Source: Monilinia fructicola
Lineage: Eukaryota; Ascomycota; Leotiomycetes; Helotiales; Sclerotiniaceae
Assembly (NCBI GenBank): GCA_008692225.1
Contig: VICG01000002.1
Location: forward strand, 884,001 to 948,000
DNA: 64,000 nt
Direction: 5' to 3'
The position numbers and the translations under genes were made by a program. The notes below the pieces were generated by a model. The model worked only from the letters and a program-made list of their open reading frames with translations. It did not search any database and was not told the DNA's origin. Positions 1-12,562 of this stretch are shown here, piece after piece; position 1 is the stretch's first letter, and each line of letters starts with the position of its first letter.

Positions 1-592
1 GCAAATACGATCGATATCCATCCCCCCGTCCCTCCCCCCATCCTTTCTTTCGTCCATCCATCTCTCCAACCCTCGTCACCAAATTAATAGAGAGAAGAGA
101 AAATAAAAAAGCGAAACAACTTTAAGCTAAGAGAAAATAAACTATCCGGATACTCTTCACAATCAAGACACACAAATGCTACTCAATTCAACTCCCATAA
201 CCCCAAGATATAATCTTATCCACAGCGAAATTAAAAATCCGAGTAAGTAGCCCACCCGTCCATCAATGGCGAGATCACAATCCCACAGTTCAAATTCGAG
301 GTGGCGTTCGAGTTGAGCGCAAAAAATATAACAAGGGCGAACCATGTGATGAAATGCAATAGAAACGCCTGCCAACCTCCCATCTCCATCCTCCTGCACC
401 AAAATCCAGCAGGCCCGCCAAGCCGTTCTAGAGAAATGAAAGCAAGCTTGCTATCAATCAGACCAAAAGCTGAATGGCAAGTTCCCGGGGACTTTCGCTG
501 AAAGCTTATGCGTAATCCTGAATGGAGCAAAGTTGTTGTCGTGTATATGTCGAAGGAATATCATGTAAAAACGTACCATCTCGAGCGCACCT
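1..592. other. 3' flank of the KIN4-type kinase gene
   Basis: This is downstream of the kinase stop codon. It is mostly AT-rich, with a pyrimidine-rich start (about 25-75). I see no convincing gene. A 99-codon frame on the minus strand (531-231) has a hydrophobic stretch but no recognisable family, and lies where a 3' UTR is expected. Confidence 0.5.
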
Positions 593-3500
593 TCACTCTC
601 CACGAGCTTTTCCACGTCTTCGGAAAAAGTCCATCACCTTTCGAGCGGCACCACTACTACCGCCATGGTCATTGTGTGCATGATCCTGGTCATAAGCATC
701 GGCAAACTTGCGGTTGTTCTTCTGGAGCACACCTCTACCATTGTTGCGTCCTATCGGTCGTCGCGAGTCTTCGTACGAGGTGTTGTTCTCATTCTGATAT
801 GGCCCACGTCGGTTTTGCCCAAGTGACGATTCAGAATCGGTCGTCAAAGCCGATTCATCTTGGCGGAAGTTTATGGGTGGCAAGAATGGTGGTGGGACAC
901 CCGATCCCGCCTCTTGAGTTTGTTGCTGTGGTGGAGCAAAACGTTGCCTCTCCTGTTGTGCAGGGCTAGCGCGGTTTCGATCATGCGATCCATCTGCATG
1001 TTGATAGTCTGCAGTACTTCCGCTCACATTCCTCGCGTCACTATTGTCCTGCGGTGCGTCAAGTTGATTACCTTGAAGTTCAGAATAGGGCTCGTAATGA
1101 CCATCCGTCGGGGTACTAGCGGGTGGTGTACCGGCTTCTTTACCAATGCCAATCGATTTGAGAGAGAAGGATGCGGGAAGAAGAGAAAACCTTCGGGAAG
1201 CCTTCTCCTGAGAACCTGTTTGTGATCGCCCAGTGATGCTTCCACTTCTCTTCTTACCAAATCCAAACGATATTGAGCGCCTGGAGTCCATGGATTGCCT
1301 TGAATCATCGGCACTCGTGATATTGGCGTTCGACATGCTGACTGGTGGGTATGACTTCTTTGGTTTGTCGGAAGATTTGTCCGAGTGTGATTTGCCACCG
1401 AATAGGGAGTTTGTTCTGCTAAATATGCCACCGATCGTGTTTGACCGCTTGTGAGTTTTACCACCCTCCGATGGTGTGTTGGCAGCTCCCTCGGGAAGGC
1501 CGGCAACCCTGGCGAATTTTGGAGCGATTGGTTGGGATGTGGGTTGTGTAGGATACTCAAAGGTCTGTTCGCCTTGCATCATCGGCGGTGATATAGTGTA
1601 ACTCTTCGAGCTCTTTGGCTGGGGTTGAGACATACGGCCATGCGCGTTAGTTCCAGCCACGGTTGGTGCCACCGGTTGGCTGTAGGAACCGCGTGTTGGG
1701 AAGCCCATAGATCCAGACCTGTTCGAAGTCATGGAGCCACCGGTATTGGGTCTTGCAATTGAGGGTTGGCCAGCCACTGGGGACACATGATTAACTTCTG
1801 GTGCTGCGCGGTGTTCTCGCGTAGTTCGAGACGGTGGAGGCATACCTTGTTGTCGCTGTGAGCTTCCTGGTCTCCTTCCCGAGCTTGCGTATTGGGCGTC
1901 TCTCGACACTGGAGGATCCTGAGGTAATGGCTTGTCGCCTGCGGGTACGTTCTTCCTCGAACCTTGCTGCGCGGCCGAAATCTCGACGGGACCTTGACTA
2001 CCAGTTCGAGCGCGTGTCCTAGATCCAGACTGAGCACTGCCCGAGGTGGTAGAAGGCTCGCCGCGTTGTGTCTGCGATCTTGGAGCTACATATTCGACTT
2101 GGACCGTTCTCCTCTTGTTGTCTTTGGAGGTTTTGCCCGGTGCTTCCTCTCCATCTTGATCCACATGCCCATGCTTCCTCCCCAGATCACCAACAGCCGC
2201 CGGTGCCTTTTGTGATTTGGGTTCCCGAACCGAAGCACTCCTAGCGAGTTGGGGGGTATCCTGGGGTTCATCGGAGGGTACGGTGGTGTTCGCAATCTCC
2301 ACCGTAGTCGTGGTGCTACTCGTGATGAAGCCAACCACATGCGCATACTCGCTCAACCAACTGTGTCGCGCGACCTCGAACAGATCCGCACGCTTGCGTG
2401 GGTCTGGGACCAGAATGCGACGGAGAAGATCTCGAGCGTGCGGTGTGACGTATTCTGGGAATGTAAGCGGCGTTGAAACAATATATTTATAGAGGAGGTT
2501 GATGTTGTCGCCCTCGGGATTAGCGGGGTCATCGTCGAACGGTAGATATCCCGCAAGCATCGCATACTGTATTCATGTTAGTCAGGGGCACATCCATCCA
2601 CCAGGGCAGTCATCAAGACGTACCAATATCACCCCGCAACTCCATACGTCGACCTTGCGGCCAGTGTACAGAGAATCACTCACAACCAATTCTGGCGCGG
2701 CGTAACACGGACTTCCACAACTAGTCTGCATCAAATCCCCTCGGCGTGAACCGTTGGGCAAAATCTTATCCAACTCCATCTTCTTGACATAGTCACGACT
2801 CGCCAAGTTGTACTCGATCTCATCTCCGAGCTCATCATCTGGGTTAAAGGTGTTTGCAAAGCCAAAATCCGTAATGATAATGTTGCGGTTGCGGTCCAGC
2901 AGGAGGTTCTCAAGCTTCAAATCTCGGTGAACAATCCCCTTTTTATGTAGATATCCCACCCCCGAGACCAATTGAGCGAAGAGGCGGCGAGCCGCATTAT
3001 CTTTCAGGTATCGGTGGTTCAGAATGTAATCAAAGAGTTCTCCCCCTGACGCATACTCCAGGATGATTCCAATTTGCTTTTCCGTCTCGACCATTTCGTG
3101 CAATTGAACGATATTCGGGTGATTGATTTCTCGAAGGATAGCGATCTCTCTGTAAATCTTTGCAAGCCTGGCGGGGTTCGTTCCGACCGTATCGCGGCGA
3201 ATGAGCTTGATGGCGACCTATGAAGATGGTAACATGATTAGGACAAGATTGAATGCACGCATCTTCCACATAAACTGACCTGGATACCTTCGGACTTCCA
3301 GCCCATTTTCACCTTACCAAACTCTCCCTCGCCAAGAGTGTTCCCCAGATAATATTCTCCGAATTTCGTATTCTTTTCTCGCTTCCCAGAGTTACTGTGA
3401 TCATGGCGAGATCTCTGCTGCCGAGGAGCCTCTTCAACGACGGGAGGAGCTGCCGCGGAAGAAGGTACCGCCTCGGCCATCCGCTCCCTCTCGCGGTCCA

Positions 3501-4321
3501 AGTCTACCTGGGGGTCGCTGACCATCACACGGTTCAAGACCTCGCTCGCCTCATGCGATAGTGCAGCAGGAGACGTGGTACCCGTGGGGTGTGATCTACC
3601 CTGTGCACCGGAGGACGATTGACCGGCTCTCTGTTCTCGACTTCCCCCAGGCCGGTGTGGTATAGCTTCAGGGGATTGCTGAGCTCTGCGTTTGGATCGA
3701 GGTGCTGCGTTGGCGGCGGCGGCGGCGGCGGCTGTGACATCCTCGCTTCCTATCCCATTGGTTTGTATATTCCTCCTATCATGATGTTGATCCTCTTGTG
3801 ACTGTGCTCTGCGTGGAGAGTCCCTCGTCCGCTGCTCGTTTGCGTATTCCCCTCTTCTCGAACTCGAGCTCCTATTTGCCGTCGAAGCCCCAGTTGCTAC
3901 TGCGGTGCTCGGTCTATTCGAGGATGTTCTTTCCGAGACCACGGGCGGAACGCCTCGCTGATGATCGCCCGGCGCCATTGGAGAAAATGCCGATGCGGCG
4001 GTGGTAATCGTGGGTGAGGTATGGTTCGAAGAATTGATGGTGCGAGAGTTTACGGGTGCTGCGTTGGTCGTTACCGACGGTGAATTGTATTGGGTTTGAG
4101 GAGGTGTGTTTGTAGATGCGCCATTGCCGCTCGGTCTTCGAGATGGTTTGCGTGCGGATGATGGAGACGCGTTTGTAACGTTTTGATTATAGTAAGGGTC
4201 CCGAGATGGTTTGTGATCCCGAGGTGTAAGGTCTTCCCGAAGATGATGGTGCGGCAACTGGTGATTGCGATCCTATTGAGGTAGGCTGATGAGGTGCGGT
4301 TTGCAAAGCGGCTGAAGACAT
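593..4321 (-). CDS. KIN4-type (CAMK family) serine/threonine protein kinase
   Basis: Three exons: 4321-3280, 3217-2624 and 2566-593, with introns of 62 and 57 nt (GTCAGT..TAG and GTACGT..CAG), about 1,202 aa. A low-complexity Ser/Pro/Ala-rich N-terminus (about 320 aa) precedes one kinase domain: glycine loop GEGEFGKV, then VAIK (lysine) just after intron 1, HRDLKLEN catalytic loop, DFGFAN, an activation segment ending in SCGSPCYAAPE, and DVWSCGVIL just before intron 2. A long disordered Ser/Gln-rich tail follows, ending in the basic motif FFRRRGKAR. The domain order matches fungal KIN4-type kinases; the yeast homologue Kin4 acts in the spindle position checkpoint. The role here is inferred. 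The start ATG (4321) is out of frame with the rest by one base: removing one G of the GGG near 4236-4240 joins them. Without that, translation would need a much later ATG. Confidence 0.85.
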
Positions 4322-4890
4322 ATCTTAGTTTTGCGCACTGTTGTTAACCGCCGAATGAGTGTCTGGCAATCGGAAATAATAATGACCGTTGCTAAGGCAC
4401 AATCCAGAAGACTGCGTTATGATTGCGAGTTTCGTCGCCGGTCTAGCACCTCTTCCCACCAACTAACATCATGGGGGGGGGAGAGGGGGGAAGGAAGCAA
4501 TTGGTTCTTGATCGAAGGGGGGAGGTTGTGTGCAAATCCTTTTTGATAATCGTCTTCAATAGAGTATTTCGTTGGATCCAAGTCAGGTCCCCGATAAGAA
4601 AAAAAATAAAATAAAACAAGTCGTCAGTGACTGGCGACTAACTAATGTGATTATTATTTTTTACTTCCTCCGTCAAGAGATGCCGTAGCTTCGGGAGCTC
4701 CTAACAAAGAATAGGCGGTCTCGAGGGGATAGGGCGGTAATGGGAATGAATTTCTCCAACTAGTCTCTCTCTAGTGTGATGTTCGACTCTCCTTTTGCTT
4801 GAACTGTTGGCCGATCAATTGAACCCAAGCTGTATATTATTCGTAGAAGTCGTTGTAAATGTGGGTGGCTGGGGAACCAAGGCTAGAAAG

Positions 4891-4930
4891 CGATTTCACG
4901 ATTTGACGATTTGACGATTTGACGATTTGA
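4891..4930. repeat. 9-bp tandem repeat (ATTTGACG unit)
   Basis: Four to five near-perfect copies of a GATTTGACG unit in the kinase gene's upstream flank. Confidence 0.8.
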
Positions 4931-5339
4931 TGTGCTTGAAGTTTGAGATGTTGATTGCTTGCTGATTTGGGTAGAAGGATGAAATTATAATTTGTGATAG
5001 TAATTTTCTCTCCTGATATGTTATTGGTCGATGACCTTTGATGGAATTTTATCTTTCTCTTTTTCTTTTATTCTCTTATGATTTTATCTTTTTTCTTGCT
5101 CTTTAGGTTAATGTTGATTTTATTTTGGGATTTAAGTGATTTTTGGGAATCGGTTGGCAATTGATTGGGATTTGGTGGTCGGTATTGAAAGAAGGTACCT
5201 GGGTCGTTGATGGTATTGGTTGTTCTTTGGTAAGTCGGGTAGTATTGGCAGTATTGGCAGTATTGGTTGTGATTTGATGATATTGGATATTGGATATTGG
5301 CTGTGATTTGTTCGTTATATGTAAATAAGCATTTGATGT

Positions 5340-5475
5340 TATGCGTTATTGTTGTTGTTATTGTTATGGTTGTGATAGTTGTGATGGTTGTGATGGTTGT
5401 GATAGTTGTGATGATTGTTATGGTTGTTATGGTTATTGTAATGGTTATTGATTGTCTTGTCGTGGTGGTGGTTAT
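5340..5475. repeat. GTGATGGTT-type imperfect tandem repeat
   Basis: Imperfect 9-bp units of the form GTGATRGTT, shifting into TTATGG units. It creates a spurious Val/Met/Ile-rich reading frame. Confidence 0.7.
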
Positions 5476-6113
5476 TTTTTGCTAGATTTTGGAATGATAG
5501 TAAGTAAGTTGGATATAAATTATTATCAAGTTGTATAATAAAGTCAAAATTAAATCAAATCAAACCAATCAAATAAAATCAAATCAAATCAAATAAAAGA
5601 ATGTTAAGAGAGATGATAGGAGGGAGGGGAGGAAGGAAGGTAGGTAAGAGGGAGGAGGAGGAGGAGGAGGGAGGAGGTAGGAGGTATTGAAGGTGAGATG
5701 GAGATTGGAGAGAAAGCGAAAGGAATCAAAAGCCAAAAGCCAAAAACCAAAAACCAGAAATCCAAAAAATCAAAATCAAAATCCAAAACCAAATCCAAAA
5801 ACCAAAATCCAAATCCAATGCAAGCCAGTATGTATCCAAGATAGTAAGAGTAACCCAAGTAGTAGTAATGTACCTAGTAATTCCCCAGTAAAAGAGTAAA
5901 AGAGTGACAGAGTGAATGAGGAGAGTGTATCGATTGAATTTCAGGGGTGGAGACCGCTACCAAAAACCTGAACCTGATGAAATCAGATTTAGAGACTATC
6001 TAAGAGTAAGTAAAACCAGGTCCACGGGTATCTGATGTGTCCAGCCAGGTATTGTACGGAGTAGGTATGTAAGACTACTCAGACCAACAGACAGACTGAC
6101 GACTGTAGGAGTG

Positions 6114-6116
<3 letters not shown>

Positions 6117-6149
<33 letters not shown>

Positions 6150-6240
6150 TGTGTGTGTGTGAGAGAGAGTGAGAGAGAGTATGTGTGTGAGAGAGAGAGT
6201 GTGTGAGAGTGAGTGTGTGAGAGTGAGAGACAGAGACAGA
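6117..6240. repeat. compound (GA)n/(GT)n microsatellite
   Basis: A (GA)n run is followed by (GT)n and then alternating GA and GT blocks across about 120 bp. Confidence 0.85.
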
Positions 6241-6499
6241 TAAGATAGAGGAAGTATTGATATTCGTAGTATTGGTATTCGTAGTATTGGTAAGGTAGGT
6301 ATTGGGTAGGTACTAGGTAGTAATAAAATGAGTGAGTGAAATTTGAAATTTAAAATAGAAATTGAAATTGGAATCAATGATTGGAATAAAAGTTGAATAA
6401 CTTGAATAACTGGAATAACTTGAATAACTTGAATAATCATGTAAAGAAGATTTTCCAAGTTATATTAATTAATATCGAATGTTGGAGTTTTGATAGTAC

Positions 6500-6612
6500 T
6501 GGTCCGGTAGTAGATAGATGAATAGATGAATAGATGAATAGATACTGGAGTAAATAAATAAATAAATGAATAAATAAGTAAGTAAATAGATGAATAGATA
6601 AGTAGATAGATA
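6500..6612. repeat. GATGAATA / AAATAAAT tandem repeats
   Basis: Repeats of GATGAATA, then AAATAAATGAAT, then GATAGATA-type units, changing from one to the next without a gap. Confidence 0.75.
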
Positions 6613-6734
6613 CCAAATATAAATGATCCGCCGTACTCAATGTGGATAGGTAGGTAATAGGTAAGTATAGTAAGGAAGTAAATAGTATGCTAGATGGTTA
6701 AATAGATACTCTTGATTAAATATCTTTGTCTCTC

Positions 6735-6765
<31 letters not shown>

Positions 6766-7050
6766 TCACTCACTCACTCAATACATACATACCTACCAAT
6801 TCAATAAAGACCTCCTAACCACCCAATAAACAAATAACAAAACATAACATAAATACAAAAATAAACATAAACATAAACATAACCATAAACATAACTATAA
6901 TCATAACCATAACCACACAAACACAAACACAAACACAAACATAAAAAATCATAAATACTCACAATAATAAAGGCAACCACTCATTCATTCATCCCCCTCC
7001 CTATTCCAATCTATCCCTTTACCTGTCTGTTCTGTTCTCTTCTTCTCCTT

Positions 7051-7052
<2 letters not shown>

Positions 7053-7104
<52 letters not shown>
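7053..7104. repeat. (CAAT)13 microsatellite
   Basis: Thirteen uninterrupted CAAT tetranucleotides. Confidence 0.9.
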
Positions 7105-7105
<1 letters not shown>

Positions 7106-7639
7106 CACCCTCACAAACCCACAAAATTAAATCAAACAACCAAAGATCGATTCGGTTCGATTCCCAAAAGACCTCTCTCTCTCTCTCTCTCCCTCGCTAC
7201 AGTAAGTAAGTATATCTCCCACGCAAAGCCACACACACAAATACCTCAAGAAGCCAATGTTTTACCTACCTACCTACGTACACCAGGTACCACTCCGTAC
7301 GTACGTACCTAGCTCGATCGCGTTCCCTCTTTCTACACCCACTAATTAATTTCCCTTTCATCCATTAGCGAGCGACGAGTACAGTATTGGACGAGGGCAG
7401 GAGAGCGCCAGAGCCAGAGCAAGAGCCAGAGCCAGAGCAAGAGCAAGAGAGAGAAAGGAGAAGAAGGCCTAGAGCGGCGGATAGATGGATGGGTGGATGG
7501 ATGGGTAGGCAGGTGGATGGGTGTGGAGCGAGCCGGCGAGTGATTGAGATTGGGCATAAATGTAACAAAACGAAATAAAACGAAACAGAATAAAACAGAA
7601 TAAAATAAAATAAAACGAAATAAAATCAACAAGACTAAT

Positions 7640-7850
7640 GAATGACTGACTGACTGACTGACTGACTGCTCACAACTTTGCTGCTGCTTCTTTATCTATG
7701 TATGCATGTATGTATGTATGTATGTATGTATGATACGATACGATACGATATGAGGAATGAGAAGGCAAGGCAATAAATGCAAAGCAGCTTGCACCAACTA
7801 ACTAATCAACAAGATAGCATAGCATAGCATAGCATAGCATAGCATAGCAT
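7640..7850. repeat. (TGAC)n, (TATG)n and (AGCAT)n microsatellites
   Basis: Three different perfect short repeats close together: TGAC at about 7640-7668, TATG at 7697-7732, and seven AGCAT units at about 7815-7850. Confidence 0.85.
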
Positions 7851-8025
7851 CTCAACGAACAGGAGGAAGGCGATGGCGAAACACACACATGCATAAGAAT
7901 ATCGGTTGCCTGCCTGCCTGCTTGCCAGATAAATACATGGAGAAATACATGGAAAAAATGAACACACCGCAACAGAGCGACGGACGGAGGGCAGGCAGAT
8001 CAAGAGGGGGGAGCGTGACGAGTGA

Positions 8026-8091
<66 letters not shown>
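8026..8091. repeat. (ATG)22 microsatellite
   Basis: Twenty-two perfect trinucleotides. Read on the plus strand they give poly-Met and on the minus strand poly-Ser, which explains the long open frames on both strands. Neither looks like a gene. Confidence 0.9.
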
Positions 8092-8538
8092 ACATAGATA
8101 GATAGATACATACCTCTAGCGAGAAGAAGAAGACGGAGCACGAGTGAGTGATTGGTTGGGTTTTCACTCTATCGCCGAGATGGTTCTTTGGTTTGACGAG
8201 GTGGGTGTTTATGTGTGTATGTATGGTGTGTATGTGTGTATATATGTATGTATGTATTTATGTGATGTATGTGATGTATATCGATAGGTACGGTATGGTA
8301 CGTATGGTACGTATGGTACGGATTCGAAAGCGAGCAGAGCGAAAAGTCGTTGGGCACACCAGCTTCAGCCAAAGGGACGAAAGCGACGAGGGGAAAGAAA
8401 AGGGGGGAAGGGGGGCAGGAGGGGGATCGATAAAAGATTCAAGCAGCCGAAGGAGAAGAGGTGGAAATTCAGAGTCCAGGATTCCTTCCTTTCTTTCTTT
8501 TGTTTTTCGGTTTCTTTCTTTTTCCTTCTCGAATCTAC

Positions 8539-8570
8539 GGGGGCGGGGAGAGGAAGGGGGGGGAGGGGGG
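8539..8570 (+). other. G-run cluster, possible G-quadruplex
   Basis: Four runs of four or more G within 32 bases, separated by one to six bases. This fits the usual quadruplex pattern. Function is inferred only from sequence. Confidence 0.4.
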
Positions 8571-9848
8571 AATTACGCAAAGTTTTATCCGTTCGTCATG
8601 AGGGAGAGCGCATGAAAAGCGTGTGGTTATGTTATGTTACAAGATTAATTACATCGACATCACCGCTCTCGTCCTCCACCCTCACCAGCGGAGACGAGAA
8701 GAACAACAGGCAAGGTAAGGAGAGGTAATCATGTGCGGTAGAGTAAAATAAGGCAATGCCCTGACGTGCAAAGACCCGGATCCTCCACCCAGCAGGCCCT
8801 CCAACGACGCCACGAAAATCCCGGCGTGGAGATCAAGCCAGCCCAACGCACGCTGGCCACAGAGAGGCGTGACGGTGACGATGACGGTGACAGCCTTCTA
8901 GCGCACGCATCGAACAACACACACGACGAGGGATGGATGCCCCGGGGCGAGAGCGTGACGACGCCCGTGGTGAAGAGACAGCAAACGGGCGGCATAAACA
9001 GGACGCTTTTCCCCAAGGCAGAGAGACGATAGATTGCAGGAGAGGGCAATGAATGCATTGACGTGGCACGCAGGCCCAAGCCGAGGATGCTGGGCCGTCC
9101 TGGCTGCTTGACGTCTGGCCTGGGTGCAAATTATACGAGAGATCAGATCGGCCATGGGTGAGCGGGCGCGTCAGGGATGCCCCGGGTAACGAGCTACCTG
9201 TAAGTCACCACCACCTCAGGTGCCGGTGATTCAGCCTCCAGGACAGCGCGGGTAGCGTCGATTGAAGAAAACGTATTTCCCCAGGGAGACCGACAGGTGC
9301 AGGAACCTTAAAATGCGTCTTCCTTCTTCCTTCCAAGGTCGCCCAAGGTCGTCGTGAAGTCATCATCGGCGAATCGCTGGCTTCATTTTCCCATTCGAGC
9401 GTGCGCTAGGTCCGAGGTCCACCATATCAAATGATCCTCAACACATCCTCCATATTTTCTTCCCCACTCCTCATTAATAGATGCAGCCAGCGGTGGATAC
9501 CGACGTAAGGTAGATTTCGGAAACATCGTCGAGTCTTGACTCGGAAAGGTCTTAGTATGCGAATTATCGGATCTCTCATGGTAGCGGTAGCGTAGGAGTG
9601 AGAAATGATGGATAACTTCTGTATTACTTGCATTGACGTCGGAAATGAGGCGTTAATCTTGGGGGGGGGGGATAGTCGCCGCACCGTATGCAAGTATTCA
9701 AGGTCCAATTATAAGTCTTGCTCGGAACTCAGATTTACTTTACAATGGTCGAATTGTCCCTGGTCGTCTGAAACCTCAAAGACTTGGAATTGGCCGTATC
9801 ATATTTCTATATTAAGTAGTAAGTTTCACTCAGTCTTCCTTTTTCAGA

Positions 9849-9932
9849 TGAAGCAAGCATTACAAGCATTGCAAGCATCCATAGCATTGCAAGCATCACC
9901 AGAATCACCAGCATTACAAGCATCACCAATAT
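9849..9932. repeat. GCATTACAA/GCATCACCA 9-bp minisatellite
   Basis: About nine degenerate 9-bp units of the form GCATYRCMA. Because the period is a multiple of three, it leaves an open reading frame that has no other coding support. Confidence 0.7.
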
Positions 9933-10997
9933 GACGATTCGAGGGCTCTGGAAGCACTTGGGAGGACGGGGCTAAGCTACACAAAGGATACAAACATCAC
10001 GATTCGTTCACCCACCCTTCCTTCAACAATCGACCTCAATTCCAGATGATGTTCTTCAACTATTGCATCGCTTTGAAACAAATTAATCACTTCACCCCAA
10101 AGGAGCCCGTTGTTCGATCAAGAAGCGGAAGATCCAAATGATCCTGAAATCTTGCTTCTTCCTTCCGCGCGATGTTCCACAACATGTCGACAACAAAAGA
10201 GAGAACATCAACATGTGGCACCTGAGGTATTGCCGAATCACCGATGCGATGATATAGGCTAAAATGGAGGAATGCCCGTTACGGTCGGAGCGAGGCAAGC
10301 AGACCAGTGCGAAGGAGGAAAGGTTCAGGTACCTCATCTGGCTAATGTCGTATGGCGGATGGGTACCTGCACCCTTTCATTCTCCTCGATTGCACGAATC
10401 AGAGGTCGCGGTTTGGAGGACCCATGAAGAATCGAGTCGGCTTGCATATGAAGTGCAAGGTGGGTGCATCAGGCTCTCGTTTCATCATCCCGATGTGGCA
10501 AATAAATCTGACGATTGCCGCTCCAAAAAGCCCTCGGGGCTGAACGAAGCGGAATGTTTTGTTCATGCTGTAAGTTGCAACTAACTTGGAAGGTTAATTT
10601 ATATTACTGTAAATTCATTTTCATGCTTAAGCCTCGAAGTTGCTTTATGACATGACACCTGACGCTTGACTCTTAATTACCTAGACGGAAGATAATAACG
10701 ATGGCCATGCCGAACTTTGCAGTCGTGATGTTATCGACTTTGATATGCCTTTCACTGTCTGTGCATCAAGATTGTCGCCGAGGTCGAAAAGCTCCGGATG
10801 GTTTGCTTCATTGTCTTATCCATCCGTAAAATTGATGCATTCAATATTCACCGTATCCAAAATCAGATTCTTCGATCAATTGTCTAAAATTCGTGTACAA
10901 GGTTTATCGTTGCCTTTCATCGGGCACGGCAGTCGCAAGGCACAAGCTGAATTCAGAGAGATTGCAAATTACTGTGCTTAGAATTTTCTATCCAGGA

Positions 10998-12562
10998 TTA
11001 CATCTTAATGGAAATGTCGTATAAATCTAGACCTACTGCAAACCCCGTCAGAATCGAGGCATAAAGTAGCAATATCCCCATAGCTTGAAGATTGCTGACA
11101 AACAAGGTCGGTATGGTCAAGTTGACGAGTCCTGTGAGTAAGTTTGCAGCCAAAAAAATCGCAAGCCCATTTCTGTTGAACGATTCAAGGACTCTACTTG
11201 TGGAGAGTTCATAATTCTCCTTCTCAGTCTTCGCATCTGTACTTTTATGCGCAGCTGGGGAGAATATCGTTTCTACTAAGCAGAATGCAGTCAGCTGTGA
11301 GCAGTTGAAAGCTGAAACCCACAGAAAGTACGGAAGGTTTGCAAGACGGCGTGATACGCTTAATGCCAGACCATATTTGTAACTTGTCGTGAACATGTAG
11401 AGAGTAATCCATATTCCTGACCATACGCCCATTGTCATCAAGAGACGTCTTCTTTGAGCCACTGGGCCACCATTAGGCATTGAATCTCGTGGTAAGACGA
11501 ACATCCCAGTTGCTTGACCAGCCAGGAATATTGCGAGGTAGCCAAAAAAGCTGAAGATTCCTTCCCGATTCTTCGATAACAGATCTGTTCTTGGTGCCGT
11601 GAGTATAAAAGCTTTGAGGTTGGTGTATTCAAGGGCAGCTTGATACAATGAGCCGAGGATTATTGCCAGTAGAGCGTAAGACGGAATGACCTGGAAAGCG
11701 GACTGAAATATCGCCACGAATGGAGGAATGAATGCAAGGGTGAAGAAGAAATTCCAGTGCACTCCATACTCAGTAACATGCTCCGCATAGTCCAGCCCTT
11801 TGACACTATATAATCGAATGGTCCCCAAAACAATCAAGGGCAGTGCATGGCGCAACGAGTTGTATAGGCGTGTGCTGAGCTTCGATATTCGGGCTGAAGA
11901 GTGTTCTTTGAGTATTGGTCGAGCTCCCACGAGGCCGCCCGAGAACACAAAAGAGCCTACCCCGAGATCCATCAACGATGTTCCCCAATTTTCTACCTTA
12001 GCAAACCTTCGTGGAAAGATCTTGAAATCGACAGCTAAAATAGCCAAACAAGTGATTACCATCATTGCCCCTCTATAGATGGTAAGGAAGGGCTTCTTCG
12101 GGAGCAGGTTCAATTGCTCTGTATGTTTTGTTTTTGGCTGCGGTATTCTTGGTTTTTTGTGTGTCGCCTTTTGTGTGGTCTTTTGGGTTGGGATGGCATA
12201 TAATAATATAACTGGCGCAAGTAGCAGTATGTTTAATATGAGGGGCATATCTGCATAGAGAGAAATAGCGAGCAGAATTGCGCCGACATTAAGAAGGAAA
12301 TCGACAGCGAAAGCGATTGGGGTATACGGCGTAAAAAAAGATTGTCGAGTCTGTAAAGTTGACCAAAGAATAACTGCGACCTATTCCGGTGATATCAGCT
12401 TGTTGTGCAATAAATACTTGTTATATGGGCAAGCAAGCATACTGGAGCGACAGCAGTGACAGTATTGATTTCTCCAAGCCCTCCACCAGTTAGATTTGAG
12501 ACAAAATCCTCCTTTAAGCTCTTGTAGCTGGCAGCCATTGCTTCTTCCGCTGCCCGCGACAT
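10998..12562 (-). CDS. GWT1: GPI-anchored wall transfer protein 1 (inositol acyltransferase of GPI synthesis)
   Basis: Two exons: 12562-12443 and 12380-10998, with a 62-nt GTATGC..TAG intron, 500 aa with no frame breaks. GWT1 (PIG-W in animals) acylates the inositol of glucosaminyl-phosphatidylinositol in the ER, an early step of GPI-anchor synthesis and the target of manogepix-type antifungals. Seen here: the N-terminal signature AFVSN-like FVSNLTGG followed by [27 protein letters not shown], then many hydrophobic segments, a [12 protein letters not shown] motif, and a GREGIFSF-like [15 protein letters not shown] segment. Length is normal for the family (about 480-500 aa). The start is the first ATG in frame, and the N-terminal residues fit the family only when the intron is removed. 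Confidence 0.93.

Larger units (their letters stand above)
4322..10997. other. long gene-free spacer with a microsatellite island
   Basis: This is the 5' side of the kinase gene. From about 4,890 to 8,570 it holds a succession of different simple repeats (separate entries). From 8,700 to 10,990 it is more complex and locally GC-rich (8.76-9.30 kb), but I find no frame with a recognisable protein or splice structure. The open frames here are translations of repeats. Confidence 0.6.

Noticed and set aside
508..2492. Several plus-strand open frames inside the kinase gene
   Set aside because: They are antisense shadows of a GC-rich coding region; the minus strand has clear kinase motifs.
5297..5485. 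Val/Met/Ile-rich open frame resembling a membrane peptide
   Set aside because: It is the translation of a degenerate 9-bp tandem repeat.
7806..8141. Long open frames on both strands over the ATG repeat (poly-Met, poly-Ser)
   Set aside because: They are translations of a perfect trinucleotide repeat with no flanking coding signal.
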